In this document: piece by piece, positions 16,033 through 24,734 of the stretch
How positions within the stretch are numbered: position 1 is the first letter of the stretch
Layout of the letters: every line of letters starts with the position of its first letter
The notes under the pieces: generated by a model
What the model saw: only the letters and a program-made list of their open reading frames with translations
Databases searched by the model: none
Told to the model about the DNA's origin: nothing
Position numbers and translations under genes: made by a program
Source: Bacteroidia bacterium
Lineage (GTDB): Bacteria > Bacteroidota > Bacteroidia > CAILMK01 > JBBDIG01
DNA: 51,545 bases
Direction: 5' to 3'
Assembly: GCA_040880525.1 (NCBI GenBank)
Contig: JBBDIG010000028.1
Location: forward strand, 70,563 to 122,107

Positions 16033-16364
16033 TAAGTGTTTAAGCGTTGAGTAGCGGGCTTGACACCCCCCTTGCCCCTCCGAAAGAGTCCGGAGTCCTT
16101 CGGACCCTCCAGGGGGGATTTTTGCGCTTTCAGCGCAAAATCACAAACGCTAAAACATAAAAAGAGAAAGCTGCTGATCTTTTAACCAGGATTAATTCAA
16201 AATGAAAAATACCATCTCGGATCGCCCCTCCGAAGCGACCTCTCAGGTCGCGAATCCCCCATTGAGGGGGGCAGGGGGGTGTGGCCGCTCTGGCTCGCAA
16301 CCATTACCATTATCGTGATAGTCCCAATAATTATAGAAGCTCATTTAACAGCAATACCGGGTAA
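16033..16364. repeat. Intergenic region with two inverted C/G-rich repeats
   Basis: This 332-bp gap holds no convincing gene. It carries two copies of a C/G-rich palindromic element in opposite orientation: about 16063-16118 (CACCCCCC ... AGGGGGG, with an inner GAGTCCGGA/TCCGGAC-like stem) and about 16223-16281 (CGCCCCTCC ... GGGGGGTGTG, with an inner CGACCT/AGGTCG stem). The first ends in a TTTTGCGC/GCGCAAAA hairpin (16120-16140), also found at 51471-51492. The repeats separate the Pse and Leg blocks and could act as transcription pause sites or recombination points. Confidence 0.65.
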
Positions 16365-17552
16365 ATGAATATTCTAAGCTTAATTAAAAGAAACAGTGGT
16401 TTGCTTGATGAAGATGTTAAGGCTTTTGATAAAGCATTAACTGAAAAAGTAGGCGATACCAATTTCCTCGTTATTGGTGGTGCTGGCTCCATCGGCCAGG
16501 CGGTGGTAAAAGAAATATTCAAGCGAAATCCGCGGAAGCTTCATGTTGTTGACATCAGCGAAAATAACATGGTGGAACTGGTGCGGGATATTCGCAGTTC
16601 ACTGGGCTATATTGACGGGGAGTTCAAAACTTTTGCACTTGATATTGGCTCCTGGCAATACGATGCTTTTTTTAACGCTGATGGCGATTATGATTATATC
16701 CTCAATCTGTCAGCATTAAAGCATGTTCGCAGCGAAAAAGATCCTTTTACGCTGATGCGGATGATTGAGGTGAATATTCTCAATACGGATAAAACCCTGC
16801 AACAGGCCATTGCAGCGGGAACGAAAAAATACTTTTGTGTCTCCACGGATAAGGCGGCCAATCCCGTAAATATGATGGGTGCCTCAAAGCGGATCATGGA
16901 AATGTTCCTGATGAGAAGGAGCGTGGACATTGACATTTCCACCGCACGTTTTGCCAATGTTGCTTTTTCTGATGGATCGCTGCTGCACGGCTTCAACCAG
17001 CGCATCCTGAAACAGCAACCTATTGTGGCCCCAAATGACGTAAAGCGCTATTTCGTTACGCCCCAGGAGTCGGGAGAGCTATGTTTAATGTCCTGCCTGT
17101 TGGGCGAAAACCGGGATATTTTCTTTCCCAAGTTAAGTGAGGCGTTGCATCTCATTACATTCTCAGAGATCGCAAAGCGCTTTCTGAAAGCATCGGGATT
17201 TGAAGCTTATGAATGTACCGATGAGGATGAAGCCCGTGCAATGGTGGCAACCCTGCCTCAGCAGGGCAAATGGCCGTGCCTCTTTACCAAAAGCGATACG
17301 ACCGGGGAAAAGGATTTCGAGGAATTCTACACCGAAAATGAAGTGCTGGACATGGAGCGGTTTGAAAGCATAGGTATCATTAAGAATGCGTTTGATTTTG
17401 ATGGTGAAAAACTCCGGTATTTCGAAGAGCGGATTGACCAGATGAAAAATAAGGGAAGTTGGACGAAGGAGGAGATCGTGGAGCTTTTCCATGTAATGAT
17501 CCCCGGGTTCGGCCATCTGGAAACAGGAAAATACCTGGACGGCAAAATGTAA
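16365..17552 (+). CDS. legB: LegB-like nucleotide-sugar 4,6-dehydratase
   Basis: First dedicated enzyme of the Leg cassette: forms the 4-keto-6-deoxy sugar from UDP- or GDP-GlcNAc. Rossmann GGAGSIGQ is near residue 38, and the active-site stretch is STDKAANPVNMMGASK, with the Asp-Lys pair of the dehydratases and Met in place of the usual Tyr, as in the FlaA1/CapD-type branch. It is longer than PseB (395 versus 355 aa) through N- and C-terminal extensions. The PtmE-like gene at 21544 suggests GDP-linked substrates. The stop overlaps the start of legC by one nucleotide (TAATG). Confidence 0.85.
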   Translation: MNILSLIKRNSGLLDEDVKAFDKALTEKVGDTNFLVIGGAGSIGQAVVKEIFKRNPRKLHVVDISENNMVELVRDIRSSLGYIDGEFKTFALDIGSWQYDAFFNADGDYDYILNLSALKHVRSEKDPFTLMRMIEVNILNTDKTLQQAIAAGTKKYFCVSTDKAANPVNMMGASKRIMEMFLMRRSVDIDISTARFANVAFSDGSLLHGFNQRILKQQPIVAPNDVKRYFVTPQESGELCLMSCLLGENRDIFFPKLSEALHLITFSEIAKRFLKASGFEAYECTDEDEARAMVATLPQQGKWPCLFTKSDTTGEKDFEEFYTENEVLDMERFESIGIIKNAFDFDGEKLRYFEERIDQMKNKGSWTKEEIVELFHVMIPGFGHLETGKYLDGKM

Positions 17553-18703
17553 TGGGAAAGGAATTTAAATCTACCATTGATTTTATAAAGGACCTCTACG
17601 GCAATCCTGCGTTTGTTCCGTTGCATATTCCCCGGTTTTGGGGAAAGGAAAAGGAATATCTCCTGGATACCATTGCGTCCACTTTTGTTTCTTCGGTTGG
17701 CGCTTATGTCAATCGTTTCGAGGAAGAAATGGCTACGCTTACGGGAACAGCAAAGGCTGCTGCTGTAGTTAATGGCACAGCCGCCCTGCAGGTGGCCTTG
17801 CGCATAGCAGGGGTACAACCGGGTGAGGAAGTCATTACCCAGGCACTCACGTTTGTGGCCACCGCCAATGCCATTGCCTATAATTATGCGCAGCCCGTTT
17901 TTGTGGATGTGGATCGGGACACCATGGGGATGTCAGCCACGGCCCTCGAAGATTTTCTTGAAACGTATGGAGAGAAAAGGGATAACGGCACGTTCAACAA
18001 ATCAACCGGGAAGCGCATTGCAGCCTGCCTGCCCATGCACACCTTCGGCTTTATGTGCCGGATTGAGGAAATCGTAAATATATGCAGCCAATGGGATATT
18101 CCTGTGGTGGAAGATGCTGCGGAGGCCCTGGGAAGCACGTATAATGGAAAACCGGCAGGCGGCTTCGGCAGGATGGGAATCTTTAGTTTTAATGGCAATA
18201 AAATTATTACAGCAGGTGGTGGTGGAGCATTGGTTTCCAATGACGCACAATGGGCAGAAAAAGCAAAATACCTAACCACCACAGCGAAAGTCCCTCACAC
18301 ATGGGATTATGTGCATGATGAATTGGGTTACAATTACAGAATGCCCAATATCAACGCGGCTCTGCTTTGTGCCCAACTTGAGCAGTTGGATGCGCTGAAG
18401 GATTCCAAAAGAGCGGTTTACGAGGGGTACACCGGTTTCTTTAATAACTACGATATACGCCTAACGCCCATTCCCGAAGGCACTGGCTGGAATTATTGGT
18501 TGATGAGCGTGGAACTGGAAGACAGAAAACAACGGGATGCATTTTTAGAAACGACAAACGCAAATGGCATAATGACCCGTCCGGTATGGCAATTAATGTA
18601 TCGCCTGCCGATGTATAAGCATTGCCAACGTGATGATGAGAAGAATGCGGAATACCTGGAAGAACGAATTGTAAATATCCCCAGTAGTGCCAGAGAAGAC
18701 TAA
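17552..18703 (+). CDS. legC: LegC-like PLP aminotransferase
   Basis: DegT/DnrJ/EryC1-family aminotransferase making the 4-amino-4,6-dideoxy sugar of the Leg route. It starts PLHIPRFWGKEKEYL and shows VVNGTAALQVALRIAGV, VVEDAAEALGSTYNG and the PLP-lysine motif FSFNGNKIITAGGGGALV. The frame is open from a start at 17459, but the ATG at 17552 overlapping the legB stop is the natural one (383 aa). It is clearly of a different subfamily from pseC and close to the enzyme at 47250, which has the same FNGNKIIT motif. Confidence 0.88.
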   Translation: MGKEFKSTIDFIKDLYGNPAFVPLHIPRFWGKEKEYLLDTIASTFVSSVGAYVNRFEEEMATLTGTAKAAAVVNGTAALQVALRIAGVQPGEEVITQALTFVATANAIAYNYAQPVFVDVDRDTMGMSATALEDFLETYGEKRDNGTFNKSTGKRIAACLPMHTFGFMCRIEEIVNICSQWDIPVVEDAAEALGSTYNGKPAGGFGRMGIFSFNGNKIITAGGGGALVSNDAQWAEKAKYLTTTAKVPHTWDYVHDELGYNYRMPNINAALLCAQLEQLDALKDSKRAVYEGYTGFFNNYDIRLTPIPEGTGWNYWLMSVELEDRKQRDAFLETTNANGIMTRPVWQLMYRLPMYKHCQRDDEKNAEYLEERIVNIPSSARED

Positions 18704-19325
18704 GCAGTGCTGTCTTTTAGGTTATGCGGGACATGGGCTTGTAGTAGCAGAAGCCGCAATGCTGTTAAAAATGAACTTAATTGCTTATGCCGATAAAAGC
18801 GCATTAACGCACAATCCTTATAACCTGAGTTATTGGGGTGACGAGGCGTCAATGGAGTTTAAAGGTTGGGCTGAAGAAGCTGTGTTTATCCTGGGTATTG
18901 GAAATAACCTCATCCGTTCAAAAGTGGGCAACTACATTCGTTCGAAAGGTTTTAGCTGCCTATCACTTATCCATCCGGCAAGCAGCGTCTCTTCTTTTAG
19001 CGAAATTGGAGAAGGCACTTTCGTGGCGCGGAATGCCGCCATTAATCCTTTTTGTAAAATAGGAATGGATGTAATCATAAACACCTCAGCCAGCATTGAC
19101 CATGAATGTACCATTGGTGCAGGATCGCATATTGCGCCTGGAGCCGTGCTGGCGGGAAATGTAACAGTAGGGGAGCAGGCCTTTATTGGCGCCAATGCTG
19201 TGATTAAGCAAGGTGTTAAAATTGAGAATGGCGCTGTGGTAGGGGCTGGATCCGTAGTGATAAAAGATGTAGCCCAAAATAAGTTGGTAATAGGAAATCC
19301 CGCGAAGGAGAGCAATGAGCGATAA
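18687..19325 (+). CDS. NeuD/PglD-type acetyltransferase (LegH role)
   Basis: Left-handed beta-helix acyltransferase with an N-terminal sugar-nucleotide-binding domain (LLGYAGHGLVVAEAA) and hexapeptide repeats from about residue 100 (IGEGTFVARNAAI, IGAGSHIAPGAVL, VGEQAFIGANAVIKQ). The His of SASIDHECTIG corresponds to the catalytic His of PglD. It most likely N-acetylates the 4-amino sugar from LegC. It overlaps legC by 17 nt and legI by 11 nt. The start is GTG. Confidence 0.85.
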   Translation: MPEKTKQCCLLGYAGHGLVVAEAAMLLKMNLIAYADKSALTHNPYNLSYWGDEASMEFKGWAEEAVFILGIGNNLIRSKVGNYIRSKGFSCLSLIHPASSVSSFSEIGEGTFVARNAAINPFCKIGMDVIINTSASIDHECTIGAGSHIAPGAVLAGNVTVGEQAFIGANAVIKQGVKIENGAVVGAGSVVIKDVAQNKLVIGNPAKESNER

Positions 19326-20340
19326 AGTACTAATCATAGCGGAAGCAGGGGTAAACCACAATGGGAATTTAGCTATTGCTAAACAGCTTATTGATGTGGG
19401 GGCTGATGCCGGAGTTGACCTGGTAAAATTCCAAACCTTTAAAGCCGATACCATTGTGAGCAAGCAGGCATTGAAGGCCTCCTACCAAAAGGAAAACACC
19501 GGGGGTGCTGACGCTTCGCAATATGCAATGCTCAAATCACTGGAGTTATCGGAGGCTGATCATACTGAACTTATCGCGTATAGCACGGCAAGGGGCGTAG
19601 GGTTTTTTTCTACAGCCTTTGACACAGCGGGGTTGGATTATCTGCATTCAATAGGCTTTCAACACTTTAAAGTTCCCAGTGGGGAGATTACCAACTATCC
19701 TTATTTAAAAAAACTGGCAGCGTTTGCAAAACCGGTTATCCTGTCTACCGGCATGGCGGGCTTGCAGGAAATAGAGGAAGCACTTAATGTTTTAACGGCA
19801 AATGGATTAACCAGATCAGATATTACGGTGCTGCATTGCAACACGGAATATCCCACCCCAATGGAGGATGTAAATCTTAAAGCCATGAACGCAATAGGAG
19901 AAGCCCTGGGGGTAAAGATTGGATATTCAGATCATACGCTCGGAATTGAAGTGCCGATTGCTGCAGTTGCATTGGGCGCTACAGTCATCGAAAAGCACTT
20001 TACGCTTGACCGCAATTTACCCGGCCCTGATCACAGGGCTTCGCTTGAGCCTGATGAGTTAAAGGAAATGGTCTCGGCCATCAGGAATATAGAAAAGGCC
20101 ATTTCCGGAAGCGGCCTGAAGGAGCCAAGCAAGAGCGAAGGCAAAAACAGGGATATTGTAAGGAAAAGCATTCACCTCAAAACAGATATTAAGGCTGGGG
20201 AAAGTATATCCGAAAAAAATATTATCCCGCTCCGTCCGGGTGATGGCATAAGCCCAATGGAATGGGAAACGGTGATGGGAAAAAAGGTAAATAAAGAAAT
20301 TAAGGCATTTGAAAAACTGAGATGGGAGGACCTGGTTTGA
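19315..20340 (+). CDS. legI: LegI/NeuB-like nonulosonate synthase
   Basis: Condenses a 2,4-diacetamido-trideoxymannose-type sugar with phosphoenolpyruvate. Signatures are IIAEAGVNHNGNLAIAKQLI, VKFQTFKADTIV, FFSTAFDTAGLDYL, KVPSGEITNYPYL, IGYSDHTLGIEVPIAAVA, VIEKHFTLDRNLPGPDH and a C-terminal SAF domain starting near residue 275 (IHLKTDIKAGESI). The sialic/legionaminic-type NHNG and PGPDH features distinguish it from pseI. Length 341 aa is normal. Confidence 0.9.
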   Translation: MSDKVLIIAEAGVNHNGNLAIAKQLIDVGADAGVDLVKFQTFKADTIVSKQALKASYQKENTGGADASQYAMLKSLELSEADHTELIAYSTARGVGFFSTAFDTAGLDYLHSIGFQHFKVPSGEITNYPYLKKLAAFAKPVILSTGMAGLQEIEEALNVLTANGLTRSDITVLHCNTEYPTPMEDVNLKAMNAIGEALGVKIGYSDHTLGIEVPIAAVALGATVIEKHFTLDRNLPGPDHRASLEPDELKEMVSAIRNIEKAISGSGLKEPSKSEGKNRDIVRKSIHLKTDIKAGESISEKNIIPLRPGDGISPMEWETVMGKKVNKEIKAFEKLRWEDLV

Positions 20341-21497
20341 GCAAACGCAAAATATGCGTGGTAACAGGTACCCGTGCAGAGTTCGGATTAATGCAATGGC
20401 TCCTGCATGATATTCGGGAGGATGATGAGCTGGAGTTGCAGGTCATAGCCACCGGGATGCACTTGTCCCCGGAATTCGGCCTGACCTATAAAGCCATCGA
20501 AGAAAGAGGTTTTAAAATTTCAAAGAAAATAGAAGTACTGCTCTCGTCAGATTCATCTGTTGGTATTTCCAAGTCAATGGGGCTAGGGATGATTTCCTTT
20601 GCTGAGGCTTATGATGAACTGAAGCCGGATATTGTCGTGGTGCTGGGCGACCGATTTGAAATCTTTGCGGCCGTAACGGCTGCCATGATCGCCAGAATCC
20701 CGGTGGGGCATATTCATGGTGGCGAAACCACCGAAGGCGTTATTGATGAGTCAATCAGGCACTCCATCACCAAAATGGCGCACCTGCACTTTACCGCCAC
20801 CAAAGCCTATGCAAAAAGGGTAATACAGTTGGGTGAACAACCGGAAAGGGTTTTTCATACCGGCACTCCGGGTTTGGATAATATAGAACGGATGGCCTTG
20901 CTGAGCCGGACAGATTTTGAAAAGTCAATTGACTTTAAGCTGGCTGAAAAAAACATTCTGATCACTTTTCATCCGGTAACGCTGGAAGAAAAGACAGCCG
21001 AAACACAATTCGGGGAATTGCTGGAGGCATTGGCGTTATTTCCTGATGTGCATTTAATATTTACCATGCCCAATGCGGATACTGATGGCAGGATCATCAT
21101 CGGGATGATAAATAGCTTTGTTGCCAGGCAAGGCGACAGGGCCAGGGCATTTACCTCTTTAGGGCAGTTGCGCTATCTGTCTGCGCTAAAGCATGTTGAC
21201 GTGGTGCTGGGCAATTCATCCAGCGGACTTATAGAGGCCCCAAGTTTCAAAGTACCCACCATAAACATAGGCGACAGGCAAAAAGGAAGGATCAAAGCCG
21301 AAACCGTAATAGATTGCGAGCCTGCCACGGAGCGCATTCAAGCTGCCTTGCAGAAGGCATTCAGTAATGAATTCCGGCAGCGCATTAAAGATGTGGAGAA
21401 TCCTTATGGTACCGGTGGCGCTTCCCTTAAAATAAAGGAGATATTAAAATCATTTCCGCTCGATGGTATTTTAAAAAAGCAATTTTACGATTTATGA
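20337..21497 (+). CDS. legG: LegG/NeuC-like hydrolysing UDP-sugar 2-epimerase
   Basis: Hydrolysing 2-epimerase that releases the 2,4-diacetamido-trideoxymannose used by LegI. The protein begins KICVVTGTRAEFGLMQWLL, with GDRFEIFAAVTAAMIARIPVGHIHGGE, a motif block typical of NeuC, and the late VLGNSSSGLIEAP nucleotide-binding segment. An in-frame ATG at 20322 exists, but TTG 20337, overlapping the preceding stop by 4 nt (TTGA), gives the family-like start MSKRKICVV and is preferred (386 aa). Confidence 0.88.
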   Translation: MSKRKICVVTGTRAEFGLMQWLLHDIREDDELELQVIATGMHLSPEFGLTYKAIEERGFKISKKIEVLLSSDSSVGISKSMGLGMISFAEAYDELKPDIVVVLGDRFEIFAAVTAAMIARIPVGHIHGGETTEGVIDESIRHSITKMAHLHFTATKAYAKRVIQLGEQPERVFHTGTPGLDNIERMALLSRTDFEKSIDFKLAEKNILITFHPVTLEEKTAETQFGELLEALALFPDVHLIFTMPNADTDGRIIIGMINSFVARQGDRARAFTSLGQLRYLSALKHVDVVLGNSSSGLIEAPSFKVPTINIGDRQKGRIKAETVIDCEPATERIQAALQKAFSNEFRQRIKDVENPYGTGGASLKIKEILKSFPLDGILKKQFYDL

Positions 21498-21543
21498 TCG
21501 CGTCTAAATGTTCAGCGCCATTCAATCTTGAAAGTAAATCCGT

Positions 21544-22590
21544 GTGAGAAACTATAAAGACCACCTGATACTTGAAGGAACTCCGATTAGAGAGGGCCTG
21601 AAAAAGCTTAATGAGCTGGCCAGGGATGCCATTTTGTTTGTGGTAAATGAGCAACGGCAATTGAAGGGATCACTTACCGATGGTGATGTGAGGCGCGGAT
21701 TAATAAAAGGATTAACTACGGAGAGCAAGGTAGAAGAATTCACACAGGCTAACCCCAGGTTTATTCACAAGGAAGATTATACCCTCGAGGATATAATCAA
21801 ACTTCGGGAGCGTAATCTGAAAGTAGTGCCGGTGCTGAATGGCAACCGTGAAATTGTGAATGTTGTGAATTTCGGGTATTTAAAGTCATACCTTCCGCTG
21901 GATGCCGTAATAATGGCCGGAGGAAAGGGAAAACGCCTGCTACCGCTCACTGAAAAAACACCCAAGCCTTTGTTGAAAATTGGCGATAAGCCCATCATGG
22001 ATTATCAGTTAGATCGCCTTAGCCAATATGGCGTGGACGATTTTTGGTTAAGCCTTAATTATTTAGGGGAGCAGATACAGGAGCACTATGGCAATGGGCA
22101 ATTGCGGGGCATAAACATCGAATATATTTGGGAGGATGCACCAATGGGAACCATTGGTGCCGTGAGTAAGATCAAAGATTTTAAACATGATTGTGTGTTA
22201 ATCACAAATTCTGATTTACTCACCACCATAGATTATGAAGATTTCTTTTTAGAATTTCAAAATCAGGATGCTGACTTTGCTGTTGCAACCATTCCTTATG
22301 CGGTGGATGTGCCTTATGCAGTAATGGAAACCACAAACAATCATGTTATTTCTTTTAAAGAGAAACCAACCTACACATACTATTCAAACGCAGGAATTTA
22401 TCTTGTAAAGCGAAAAAGCCTGGAATTAATACCACCTGAAACTTTTTATAATAGCACTGATTTAATGCAAGCATTAATTCAGCAGGGTAAAAGGGTAATT
22501 TCATATCCATTGCGGCAGTATTGGCTGGACATTGGGAAGCCTGAAGATTTTAAGAAAGCTCAGGAGGATATAAAACATCTACAGTTTTGA
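21544..22590 (+). CDS. PtmE-like sugar-1-phosphate nucleotidyltransferase with CBS domains
   Basis: Two-domain enzyme (348 aa): an N-terminal CBS pair (about residues 10-115; ILFVVNEQRQLKGSLTDGDVRRG, VPVLNGNREIVNVV) and a C-terminal nucleotidyltransferase (VIMAGGKGKRLLPLTEKTPKPLLKIGDKPIMDY from residue 121). In Campylobacter, PtmE of this form makes GDP-glucosamine at the start of the legionaminate pathway, so a similar feeder role is likely. The CBS pair may sense a nucleotide. The start is GTG. Confidence 0.82.
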   Translation: MRNYKDHLILEGTPIREGLKKLNELARDAILFVVNEQRQLKGSLTDGDVRRGLIKGLTTESKVEEFTQANPRFIHKEDYTLEDIIKLRERNLKVVPVLNGNREIVNVVNFGYLKSYLPLDAVIMAGGKGKRLLPLTEKTPKPLLKIGDKPIMDYQLDRLSQYGVDDFWLSLNYLGEQIQEHYGNGQLRGINIEYIWEDAPMGTIGAVSKIKDFKHDCVLITNSDLLTTIDYEDFFLEFQNQDADFAVATIPYAVDVPYAVMETTNNHVISFKEKPTYTYYSNAGIYLVKRKSLELIPPETFYNSTDLMQALIQQGKRVISYPLRQYWLDIGKPEDFKKAQEDIKHLQF

Positions 22591-23282
22591 ATGATCTGGT
22601 AGTGATTCCCGCACGGGGGGGAAGCAAGGGAATACCGGGAAAAAACATCAAGATGCTGAATGGGAAGCCCTTGATCCATTACAGTATTGAAGTGGCCAGG
22701 GAAGTATTTGCCGATGAACAAATATTGGTGTCTACTGATAGCCCGGCCATAAGGGATGTGGCGGAACAAACCGGCCTGGACGTGCCTTTTTTGCGACCGT
22801 CTGCTCTGGCTACAGACAGCGCGGGTAGCTATGAAGTTTTGCTGCATGCCCTGGCGCGAGCCGAAGAACAAGGCATGGATCCCTCGCGACTTATCCTGCT
22901 GCAGCCGACCTCGCCCTTCCGGCAGGCCCGGCATGTCAAGGAAGCAATGGACCTCTTTTCAACTGATTGTGAAATGGTGGTGTCCGTAAAAGTGGCTGAT
23001 GGCAATCCCTATTACAACCTGCGCGAGGAGGATGATTTCGGCTGGCTACAAAAATTTAAAGAAGCTGACAATACACGCAGACAGGATATTCCCGAGGTGT
23101 ATCAATTCAATGGAGCGGTGTACGTGATCAATATTGCCGCGCTCCGAAACAGAACGATGATAAGATTTGATAGAGTACGCAAATATCTGATGGACCCATA
23201 TTACTCCCTTGATCTGGACACCCCCCTAGATTGGCATATTGCCGAGTGCCTTATGAAAAGTGGGTTTATAGATGCAGGGTAA
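22587..23282 (+). CDS. legF: LegF/NeuA-like CMP-nonulosonate synthetase
   Basis: Activates the nonulosonic acid with CTP to the CMP-sugar used by transferases. The N-terminal VIPARGGSKGIPGKNIKMLNG is the CTP-binding motif, followed by ILVSTDSPAIRDVAE, LLQPTSPFR and FNGAVYVINIAAL, all as in NeuA. Length 231 aa is normal for the single-domain form. The TTG start overlaps the preceding stop (TTGA). It closes the Leg cassette. Confidence 0.9.
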   Translation: MNDLVVIPARGGSKGIPGKNIKMLNGKPLIHYSIEVAREVFADEQILVSTDSPAIRDVAEQTGLDVPFLRPSALATDSAGSYEVLLHALARAEEQGMDPSRLILLQPTSPFRQARHVKEAMDLFSTDCEMVVSVKVADGNPYYNLREEDDFGWLQKFKEADNTRRQDIPEVYQFNGAVYVINIAALRNRTMIRFDRVRKYLMDPYYSLDLDTPLDWHIAECLMKSGFIDAG

Positions 23283-23381
23283 AATCCAAAATATTTATTA
23301 TCAATCTTAATCAGGAGGCTGCGGTACAATCAATCAAATTCCTACTACAAAAGTTAAAATTGAATTGAGTATAATAAATTA

Positions 23382-24734
23382 ATGGTGATGAGTAAGGAAA
23401 AAATTGTTCATATTGTTCATTCAGTGGATACTGAAGGTCCACTGTATGAGAGTCTGTCATCAACCTTTAAACGAATAAAAGATATCTTCGGATTAGAGCT
23501 TGAGGCCACGAAAGAGAATTTACGAAAAATACAGCAAAGAGAACTTAATTTTTCCGGTAAAGAGGAACAGCTTTATCAAATGTTTTCTTCAGGCCAACTT
23601 TCATTCCTGGATGATTATGGAAAGGTTGATGAAATGCTGGAACACATTGGGAGTGAAAGCTTTAGAATGAAAGTTCCCGACAGTTTTGGAAATGGTTGGA
23701 TTTATAATTGGCACTGTGTGGATCATGTGGGATACTCCATAAATCCTCGTAGAAAAGATATTGGTTTTCATAACATATTTGATCACTATAAGGATCTGAT
23801 CGCACGTAATAATTGGAATGATAACATACATTGGCATTTTCATCCCGCCCATCATAGCGGGGCATCCCATATTAGTGCAACTTCTTATATTAATGATAAT
23901 AGATTTTTAGAAATCATTACTCGCAGGATCCTTGAACGTAATTGGTTCCCATCAGTTAATCGTGCAGGGTTCCATACTGAGAGACCTGATAGCCATTGGC
24001 TTCTGGAGCAATGGATTCCATTCGATCTCTCCAATCAGGCTCATAGTGAGGGTGGTGAGCAAGATGATCTGGGCGGTGGTCGTTTTGGAGACTGGAGAAG
24101 AGCCCCTAAAGATTGGCAGGTTTATAATCCCAGCCATGATGATTATCAAGTTCCAGGGTCTTGCCGCAGGCATATTGGAAGATGCCTGAATGTAGGTAGT
24201 AGACTAAGATTGTTAAGAGAAGAGGATATTCGACAGGCTTTTGATGAGGCTCAACAGAAAGGCCAAGCACTTGTGGGGTTGACAAACCATGACTTTCGAA
24301 ATATGGCTCCGGATGTTGATGCTGTTAGAAGCATTTTAAATAATGTAAGCAACGACTATCCTGATGTGAAGTTCAAATATTCAGAAGCTCGTGAAGCTTT
24401 TAATTATATGATTTTTGGAGATTACAGGAAACCACCGCGGGATTTATTAGATGTCGTAATAGTTAATGGCAGAAATAGAAACCAGCGAATATTAAAGGTT
24501 AGGGCGAAGGAAAGGATTTTCGGTCCGCAGCCATTTTTGGCTATTGAAACAAAAGACGGCAGATTTTTGCACGATAATTTTGATTTTGAAGAGCCTTTTG
24601 TATCTTGGCACTACACCTTTGATTACCAAACAATTAATCTGGATCAAATTAAAAAAATTGGTGTAGCTACAAATGACGTAAGAGGTTATCCTCACGTAAG
24701 TATTATGGATATTGAAAAAGAAAATTTATTATGA
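23382..24734 (+). CDS. NodB-fold polysaccharide-deacetylase-like protein
   Basis: A 450-aa protein with a likely deacetylase-type fold: an N-terminal HIVHSVDTEGPLYE (Asp-Thr-Glu in place of the usual TFDD), HWHFHPAHHSGASH near residue 150 giving an H-x3-H-like metal site, NRAGFHTERPDSHWLLEQW, and TNHDFRNM with a late His. Such proteins are often annotated only as hypothetical. The region after about 350 looks like a separate beta domain. It overlaps the following sulfotransferase by 4 nt. It could remove an N-acetyl group before N-sulfation, which is inference. Confidence 0.5.
   Translation: MVMSKEKIVHIVHSVDTEGPLYESLSSTFKRIKDIFGLELEATKENLRKIQQRELNFSGKEEQLYQMFSSGQLSFLDDYGKVDEMLEHIGSESFRMKVPDSFGNGWIYNWHCVDHVGYSINPRRKDIGFHNIFDHYKDLIARNNWNDNIHWHFHPAHHSGASHISATSYINDNRFLEIITRRILERNWFPSVNRAGFHTERPDSHWLLEQWIPFDLSNQAHSEGGEQDDLGGGRFGDWRRAPKDWQVYNPSHDDYQVPGSCRRHIGRCLNVGSRLRLLREEDIRQAFDEAQQKGQALVGLTNHDFRNMAPDVDAVRSILNNVSNDYPDVKFKYSEAREAFNYMIFGDYRKPPRDLLDVVIVNGRNRNQRILKVRAKERIFGPQPFLAIETKDGRFLHDNFDFEEPFVSWHYTFDYQTINLDQIKKIGVATNDVRGYPHVSIMDIEKENLL

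Noticed and set aside
17459-17551. N-terminal extension of LegC from 17459
   Set aside because: The extra 31 residues are the out-of-frame shadow of the LegB C-terminus; the ATG at 17552 fits the family.
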